A DNA stretch of 64,000 nt from Gordonibacter sp. An230 (GTDB lineage Bacteria; Actinomycetota; Coriobacteriia; Coriobacteriales; Eggerthellaceae), in assembly GCF_002159915.1 (NCBI RefSeq), contig NZ_NFJP01000003.1, forward strand, positions 1 through 64,000, written 5' to 3'. Shown here piece by piece: positions 59,105-64,000 of the stretch. The translations under genes and the position numbers were made by a program. The notes beneath the pieces were generated by a model, which had not been told where the DNA came from, did not search any database, and saw only the letters and a program-made list of their open reading frames with translations. Position 1 is the first letter of the stretch. Each line of letters starts with the position of its first letter.

Positions 59105-59165
59105 GATTCCACCTCGTCAATCAAGAAAGGGGCGCGGAAAACGCGCGCGCCTTTCGCAAGCGCCC

Positions 59166-60377
59166 TTATCGGCGAACCTGATCGACCGGCCTGAGCGGCA
59201 GGAACTTAAGACCCAGCAGCAGAAGCAGCGCCCCGAGGCCGATCACGCCCAGCGCGACGCCAAACTCAAGAGGCGTCGGCCAATACACCATGCCCTGATA
59301 AGCTCCTGCCATCCCCGATGCCCAGTCGGTGACGGTGTAGCGATTCACCAGCCCGGGATAATCCAGGTTCGGCAGTTGGAAACCGCCCACGAGCAGCTGG
59401 ACGCGCTTGCAGAAAATGCCGATGATCGCCAGCAGCGAAGCCACTACAACCAGCGGATTCGTGCGAAGCTTCGGAACGAAGCACACCACGGCGCACAGAA
59501 CGCACCCCACAACCTCAACCCAGAAAAACGGGGCGAGCGGACCGGAAACGAGCATGGACACGACCTCGGCGCCCGAACCGCCAGGAAAGCCGGAGGTCAA
59601 AAGATCGCAGCCGAAAAAGTACAGATCAACCGTTACGAACGCGCCCAGCATTTTCGCAAGCTTGACGACATGCGCTTGATCGAGCCTCAGATAGCCAACC
59701 TTGCGCAGCGCGATGACCACGACGAGCACGAGCGCGGTTCCGCACACAAGCGCGCTCGACACGAACCATGGGGCCAGAAGGGCGGTGTGCCAAAACTCGT
59801 GGGCCTGCTGCAGTCCGAAGATCCACGCCGTCACCGAATGCACGAGCACAGCCGTGATCAGCGCGATAACCGAGATCACGCGCAGCGCTTTCCCAGACAC
59901 TTTGCCCGTTTCGGCACGCAGCGTCGCCCACAGGTACACGATGGACAAGATGAGGTAGATCGAGATGACCGCGATATCCCACATGAGCGGGCTGCCCAGG
60001 TTCGAGTATGCGAACAGCTCCCACAGGCGCAAGGGCTGGCCGAGATCGACCACCACGAAGCCCACGGCAAGCACCGTACAGCACACCGACGTCCACACGG
60101 CGATCTTAGAAATGCCCCCGAAACCCTTCATGCCGAAGGCGCGCGGCACCGAGCTAATAATCAAGCCGCCAGCCGACAGGCCCACCAAGAACATGAACAT
60201 GGTGATGTAGAGGCCCCACGAATCCAGGTTGCGCATGCCGGTCTGCACAAGGCCGCCGGATAGCTGCACGCCCCAGAGCGCCAGGCCCGCAACGGTCACG
60301 GCAGCCGCCACGACAATGGCGATGTTGAGGCCCCGGCCCCCGAACTTGGCGACAGAGGCTTTGTTCGTATCAGACAT
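59166..60377 (-). CDS. NrfD/PsrC-type membrane quinol-oxidising subunit
   Basis: Encodes 403 residues with nine to ten membrane helices. SWGLYITMFMFLVGLSAGGL is the family's first-helix signature and VVVDLGQPLRLWELF follows (the DLG-x-P motif). ARNP-type loops are replaced by NLGSPLMWDIAVISIYL, also typical. It should take electrons from menaquinol (or give them) and pass them to the ferredoxin subunit encoded 16 bp upstream. A GA-rich hairpin lies in the 61 bp before the next gene. Confidence 0.93.
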   Translation of the reverse strand: MSDTNKASVAKFGGRGLNIAIVVAAAVTVAGLALWGVQLSGGLVQTGMRNLDSWGLYITMFMFLVGLSAGGLIISSVPRAFGMKGFGGISKIAVWTSVCCTVLAVGFVVVDLGQPLRLWELFAYSNLGSPLMWDIAVISIYLILSIVYLWATLRAETGKVSGKALRVISVIALITAVLVHSVTAWIFGLQQAHEFWHTALLAPWFVSSALVCGTALVLVVVIALRKVGYLRLDQAHVVKLAKMLGAFVTVDLYFFGCDLLTSGFPGGSGAEVVSMLVSGPLAPFFWVEVVGCVLCAVVCFVPKLRTNPLVVVASLLAIIGIFCKRVQLLVGGFQLPNLDYPGLVNRYTVTDWASGMAGAYQGMVYWPTPLEFGVALGVIGLGALLLLLGLKFLPLRPVDQVRR

Positions 60378-60393
60378 GACGTTCTCCTATCGC

Positions 60394-61020
60394 TTACACG
60401 AGGTAGTACACGGAAGGATTCGTTCCCTCCGACGGCAGCAGCTGTTTGCACTCCCGCTCCCTGATCAGCTGCGAGACCTCGGAATCAGGATCGTTCAAAT
60501 CGCCGAAGTAGCGCACGCGTGCAGGGCACACCTCCACGCACGCAGGCTGCAGTCCCTTCGCCAGCCTGTGCCAGCACATCGTGCACTTCTCCACCACGTG
60601 CTTCTGGTGCGCGGGGACGTCCGCGTCTCCGAGAGCGTGGCCCACCACGTGCCTTGGCTCCTCCCAGTTGAAGCTGCGCACGCCCGTGTAGGGGCACGCC
60701 GACATGCACATGCGGCAGCCGATGCACTTGTCGTAGTCCTGGCGCACGACCCCCGTCTCCGAGTCCTTGTAGGTCGCCCCCACCGGGCACACCTTCACAC
60801 AGGCGGGGTTCTCGCAATGCTGGCAGGCCACAACGAGATTAGACATCGTCAGATCGGGATAAACGCCCGCTGGAGTGTCGGGATTCTCCCCTCCGTCCGT
60901 AAGCACGCGATTCCACCACACTTCGTCAGGAAGATTGTTCTCCACCTTGCACGCCACCGCGCACGAAGCGCAAGCTATGCACGCCTTCATATCGATGACC
61001 ATGCCGAGCCTCTCAGCCAT
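60394..61020 (-). CDS. Four-cluster 4Fe-4S ferredoxin subunit (DmsB/NrfC-like)
   Basis: A 208-residue electron-transfer subunit. Cysteine groups for four [4Fe-4S] clusters are visible: CIACASCAVAC (near 14-24), CQHCENPACVKVCP, CIGCRMCMSACP, and CTMCWHRLAKGLQPACVEVCP. It has no Tat signal, so it probably travels with the catalytic subunit. Its ATG overlaps the stop of that gene (TAATG). It links the molybdopterin subunit to the NrfD protein. Confidence 0.96.
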   Translation of the reverse strand: MAERLGMVIDMKACIACASCAVACKVENNLPDEVWWNRVLTDGGENPDTPAGVYPDLTMSNLVVACQHCENPACVKVCPVGATYKDSETGVVRQDYDKCIGCRMCMSACPYTGVRSFNWEEPRHVVGHALGDADVPAHQKHVVEKCTMCWHRLAKGLQPACVEVCPARVRYFGDLNDPDSEVSQLIRERECKQLLPSEGTNPSVYYLV

Positions 61021-63539
61021 TACCGGCCACCCCCTTCATTCCACACGCGAACCTCGCACAGCACGTCCATGAAATTGTTGTTCACGGCAAACGCGTCGAA
61101 TTCTGTCGAACTGAGCTCCGACCAGCCTCCGGCTTTGTGCTGAGTCATCTGCCAGCCTTTCGGGTACACGAGCACGCCCGGACGGATAGCGTTCGAGAAG
61201 ACCGCCTTCGCCACGGCGGATCCGCGATCGTTGTAGCACTCGACGTAATCGCCGTCCGAAATGCCGCGCGCTTCGGCATCGACCGGGTTGATCTTCACGT
61301 AAGGCTCGGGATCGAGCTCGCGCAAAACCGGAACGCTAAACCACTGGGAGTGCACGCGAAAACGCGGCCGCTCGCTCATGAGCACGAGGGGGTACTTCTT
61401 GTACAGTTCGTTTTCCGGCCATGCCTCAAGCGGGGGGAACCAGTGCGGCATGCGCTCGCGCTCGATCTCCTCGGGCGTGGGCGCCTTCGTAGTGAGCGCC
61501 CGCACCGTCGGCGCCTCCCGATAGAATTCGAAGCGCCCTGACGCCGTGCCGAACGCGCCGTCTTTGTACGCGATGTGCGGGTCGGTTTCGGCATCTCCGG
61601 GAATGAAGCGGATCTGCTTTTTCTCGCGCAGGTCGTCCATGGTTATGCCGAGCGCTTTCCCCATGTCGGTGTTGTACATCTCCTCGAGGATCTCCTCGTT
61701 GTTGAGCGTGAAGTACTCGCCCAGGCCAAGTTTCTGGGCCAATTCGGAGACAATCTGAGTGTCGGGTTTGCTCTCGTACAACGGTTCGATGGCCTTCTCG
61801 TTGTGATGCAGGGAAGAGCATTGCCCCGCATTCGCAACCTCTTCCAATTCGAACCACTGCGCTATCGGCAAAACCATGTCGGCGTAACGCGCGGAGTCGG
61901 TCATAACGGAGTCGGCCACGACGACGTAGTCCATCGCGGGAATGATGACATCGGTCCAGGCATGCGTGTCGGTGTGCGTGTTGAGAGGATTGGCCGAGTA
62001 CATCCACAACATTTTGATGTCGGCTTTTTGACCCGCGAACTGGCCTGTCTCCACCACGTTCTTCAAATCGACGCTGGGAATGGAAAATCCCTTGCTCGGT
62101 CCGTTGGGCGCAGTGTATACCGAATTGACCCCCATGTGGACGCCCCAGAACGCTCCGTACGAAGCACCCGGCTTGCCCAGGTTCCCAAGCAGTGCGCAAA
62201 GCGTCAACCCGGCCATGGTGGCATGCGCCCCATTGTTGTACGCCTGCGGGCCATAGCCTTCGTAATGGTACACCGGAGTATCCATGCACATATCCGCCAA
62301 CTCGTAGATGTCCTCGACCGAGACCTCGGTGATCTTCGACACTTCCTCGGGCGTATGCTTGAGGATCTCCTCTTTCAAAAGCTCGTAGGCCGTACGACAC
62401 GGAACGCCCCCGAGATCGTACGAACCCTCGATCTCAGGCTCGGAGGCCTCTGAGACCGGAACGAGCGCACCGCCCGAAAGCACCATGTACGGGTCGTCTA
62501 CGATCTCCCTGCCCGTCGCAGCGTCGACGTCCCCAGTCGGCACCGGCTCGATCCCCATGTCGCTGCGGCGGACGAACATGCCTGTGTCTTCGCGAACGAG
62601 AAAGGGCGCCACGGTATGCTGCCGCAGATAGTCGACATCTTGAGCGCCTTTCTCCAAGACGACGTTCATGATCGCGTACTTCAATAGAGTGTCGCTGCCA
62701 GGGCGAATCGACACCCATTTATCAGCCTTGGAAGCAACCTGCGTGAATACAGGATCGACGACGACAAGCTTTGTCCCGCCCTGCATCGCCTCCTTGATGA
62801 GATGCCAGTTCTGCACCTGGGCATCGGTGATGTTCGCTCCCCACACCACGATGCTTTTCGCGTTCTTCGCGTCCGTTGGCTCGTTGCCCTCCCACATCTG
62901 CAAGCCCATGAGAGGGCTGATGTAAAGACCTGCAACCGCCTGCATGCCGTAATAGCTGCCCATATCGAGGCAAGCGCTGACGCTGCTGGCGTTCAGCAAT
63001 GCGATGAGCCGACTGTACGCGCTCGTGATCCCCGCAGACTGGTTGCCCGATGCGGTGAGAAACGCCACAGCGCCCTCGCCATAGTGCGCCTGAATCGACT
63101 GTATCTTCTCGGCGATTTCCGAGAGCGCCTCATCCCAGCTTACACGCTCCCACTCTCCCGCCCCCCGTTCGGTCCCCTCCGCGCGGCGCAAGGGATGCTG
63201 CAACCGTTCGGGATCGTAGATGCGGTAAACATGAGAAAGCCCTCGTTGGCAAATGCGGGTGTAGCAGTCCTCGTTGTACGGAGCACGCGAGGTCTTCACT
63301 ACTTTGCCATCACGCACATGAACGTTCAGATGGCAAAAACCGAAGCAGTTGGGACGGCACACGCCCCTGAATACCTGCTCACCGTCGCCTTCTTTCTGAC
63401 CCGGCTCGTATGCGGCTGCGAGAGCTTGCAGTGCAGGGCCGCCGGCCCCCGCCACTGCACCGACCCCCGCCACGGCGCCGGTGGTTTTCAGAAAGCCCCT
63501 ACGCGTCAACCCAACGCATGAGCCCTTGGTTTCCGACAT
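61020..63539 (-). CDS. Molybdopterin oxidoreductase catalytic subunit, DMSO-reductase family
   Basis: 839 residues. The twin-arginine signal is LTRRGFLKTTGAVAGVGAV (Arg13-Arg14), with cleavage near 43. A [4Fe-4S] site follows: Cys61, Cys65, Cys69 and Cys97 (CRPNCFGFC...ICQRG). Molybdopterin-binding landmarks include WERVSWDEALSEIAEKI, VVWGANITDAQVQNWHLIKE and MLWMYSANPLNTHTDTHAW, and the C-terminal dinucleotide-binding domain with VHSQWFSVPVLREL and VLVYPKGWQMTQH. Relatives in this bacterial group reduce sulfoxides, N-oxides or catechols and similar compounds; the substrate cannot be told from sequence. The ATG at 63539 has GGAGGAGAC. It is first in a five-gene operon. Confidence 0.93.
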   Translation of the reverse strand: MSETKGSCVGLTRRGFLKTTGAVAGVGAVAGAGGPALQALAAAYEPGQKEGDGEQVFRGVCRPNCFGFCHLNVHVRDGKVVKTSRAPYNEDCYTRICQRGLSHVYRIYDPERLQHPLRRAEGTERGAGEWERVSWDEALSEIAEKIQSIQAHYGEGAVAFLTASGNQSAGITSAYSRLIALLNASSVSACLDMGSYYGMQAVAGLYISPLMGLQMWEGNEPTDAKNAKSIVVWGANITDAQVQNWHLIKEAMQGGTKLVVVDPVFTQVASKADKWVSIRPGSDTLLKYAIMNVVLEKGAQDVDYLRQHTVAPFLVREDTGMFVRRSDMGIEPVPTGDVDAATGREIVDDPYMVLSGGALVPVSEASEPEIEGSYDLGGVPCRTAYELLKEEILKHTPEEVSKITEVSVEDIYELADMCMDTPVYHYEGYGPQAYNNGAHATMAGLTLCALLGNLGKPGASYGAFWGVHMGVNSVYTAPNGPSKGFSIPSVDLKNVVETGQFAGQKADIKMLWMYSANPLNTHTDTHAWTDVIIPAMDYVVVADSVMTDSARYADMVLPIAQWFELEEVANAGQCSSLHHNEKAIEPLYESKPDTQIVSELAQKLGLGEYFTLNNEEILEEMYNTDMGKALGITMDDLREKKQIRFIPGDAETDPHIAYKDGAFGTASGRFEFYREAPTVRALTTKAPTPEEIERERMPHWFPPLEAWPENELYKKYPLVLMSERPRFRVHSQWFSVPVLRELDPEPYVKINPVDAEARGISDGDYVECYNDRGSAVAKAVFSNAIRPGVLVYPKGWQMTQHKAGGWSELSSTEFDAFAVNNNFMDVLCEVRVWNEGGGR

Positions 63540-63727
63540 GTCTCCTCCTCCATTCTTGAGCCAAGAATGCCTTGGGGCTTTCCGGACGAAGGTGAACGTT
63601 TCACGAGCGACGTTCCCCTTCTTGCGCAGCGCATGGCGCACAGCTCCGTCTGTCCCCCTGTCAGAAATCGGCCGATTCCCTCTGCCTTGCAGTCTGCCAT
63701 ACGTCACTATGATTATCAAGATTAATG

Positions 63728-63744
63728 TATGACAGAATATGACA
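63728..63744. promoter_or_regulatory. Helically phased direct repeat upstream of the reductase operon
   Basis: TATGACA occurs at 63728-63734 and again at 63738-63744, exactly one helical turn apart, in the only strongly AT-rich part of the region, about 190 bp before the reductase ATG. It is a candidate regulator site; the promoter itself is not clear (minus-strand TTGTCA and GATAAT or TACATT boxes are poorly spaced). Confidence 0.5.
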
Positions 63745-63787
63745 AGATATTATGCTATTTTAAGAATAATGCTTTTGAACTGGTCTT

Positions 63788-64000
63788 TTACAAGATGACC
63801 GCGCGAGTGATGGAATGCTGCACCATTCCGGACAGCATCACTGAAACCGAGATGCCAACCTCGCACTCGCGCCCGCACCCGGCGCACTGCATCCTTGCCG
63901 CTTTCATCCGCGCGAAACCCGCCGACATCGCTTCGCCCGGCGACGCCCGGCGTCTCGCACGCATCGCGCCCAGCGTCGAACGAGAGCGCTTTCGGGCCGA
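63788..64000 (-). CDS. Possible 3' end of a gene running in from the right edge
   Basis: The minus frame is open from the window edge to a TAA at 63788-63790 (70 codons). Its last part contains MQCAGCGRECEVGISVSVML, a CxxCxxxC cluster, and GC-rich third positions; the part nearer the edge is Arg-rich. The start is outside the window or at one of the internal ATGs (63928 or 63964). Nested palindromes lie within the frame, so it may instead be non-coding. Confidence 0.3.
   Translation of the reverse strand, partial: SARKRSRSTLGAMRARRRASPGEAMSAGFARMKAARMQCAGCGRECEVGISVSVMLSGMVQHSITRAVIL
63801..63872. repeat. Nested inverted repeats
   Basis: An outer perfect 9-bp repeat GCGCGAGTG/CACTCGCGC (63801-63809 with 63864-63872), an alternative TGATG/CATCA (63808-63812 with 63836-63840) and an inner GGAATG/CATTCC (63812-63817 with 63824-63829). 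It could be a leader RNA structure or an operator region of the reductase operon. Confidence 0.55.

Overview
The window is about 64 kb of GC-rich bacterial DNA. Gene content and style point to an actinobacterium of the class Coriobacteriia, most likely Eggerthellaceae (Eggerthella/Gordonibacter type). The signs are GC-rich third codon positions, a Tat-exported molybdopterin reductase operon, a split cobalamin-dependent methionine synthase, and an RpoB/RpoC pair with a long RpoC tail. This assignment is inference; no database was searched. Most genes are housekeeping and lie on the minus strand.

Layout. 1-6.5 kb: tRNA-Ala(GGC), a small unknown protein, then the methionine-methyl operon metF > MetH reactivation protein > metH, and a TspO-like membrane protein. 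6.6-15 kb: U32 peptidase/tRNA-hydroxylation protein, cysS, ispD-ispF, cysE, and clpC under a CIRCE operator. 15-19.2 kb is an accessory island. It holds an IS110-family insertion sequence sitting inside one of two inverted, about 160-bp REPIN-like palindromic repeats, and a DUF559-like nuclease-fold gene whose stop codon lies in the second repeat. 19.2-22.6 kb: lysS (fused to a C-terminal tRNA-binding domain), greA, tatA, tRNA-Pro(CGG). 22.8-25.8 kb: a decayed RelB/RelE-type toxin-antitoxin pair, a lipoprotein and a nearly 1-kb stretch without a convincing gene. 25.8-41 kb: PaaI thioesterase, a flippase-like membrane protein, an ATP-grasp protein, purH, an MFS exporter, a convergent run sortase B > purF > purM > purN > xdhC, a 38-residue membrane peptide and a double-domain PPK2. 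41-47.4 kb: ppx-ppk1, glmM, hisE. 47.5-55.6 kb: rpoB-rpoC. 55.7-58.2 kb: HxlR regulator, PEBP-like protein, small membrane protein, lipoprotein. 58.3-63.5 kb: a five-gene anaerobic respiration operon (molybdopterin catalytic subunit, four-cluster ferredoxin, NrfD-type quinol subunit, a small protein with two CX4CX4CH repeats, a DUF4405 cytochrome-b-like protein).

Most notable result. The 5' non-coding end of the IS110 element (16611-16850, minus strand) folds by eye into a 5' hairpin followed by two large stem-loops, each closed by a perfect stem. Segments of the first loop match the two halves of the REPIN site into which the element is inserted. Segments of the second match the element's own two ends. 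These are the four guides expected of an IS110 bridge RNA, so target, donor, core dinucleotide (GA on plus, TC on minus) and element boundaries (1550 bp) can all be read directly.

Other points worth attention are an RpoC C-terminal extension carrying an alpha-CTD-like helix-hairpin-helix, the LysRS/Trbp111 fusion, an XRE-like helix-turn-helix fused to the IS110 transposase, apparently leaderless transcripts for metF and the DUF559-like gene, and a second, unrelated REPIN-like element upstream of ppx.
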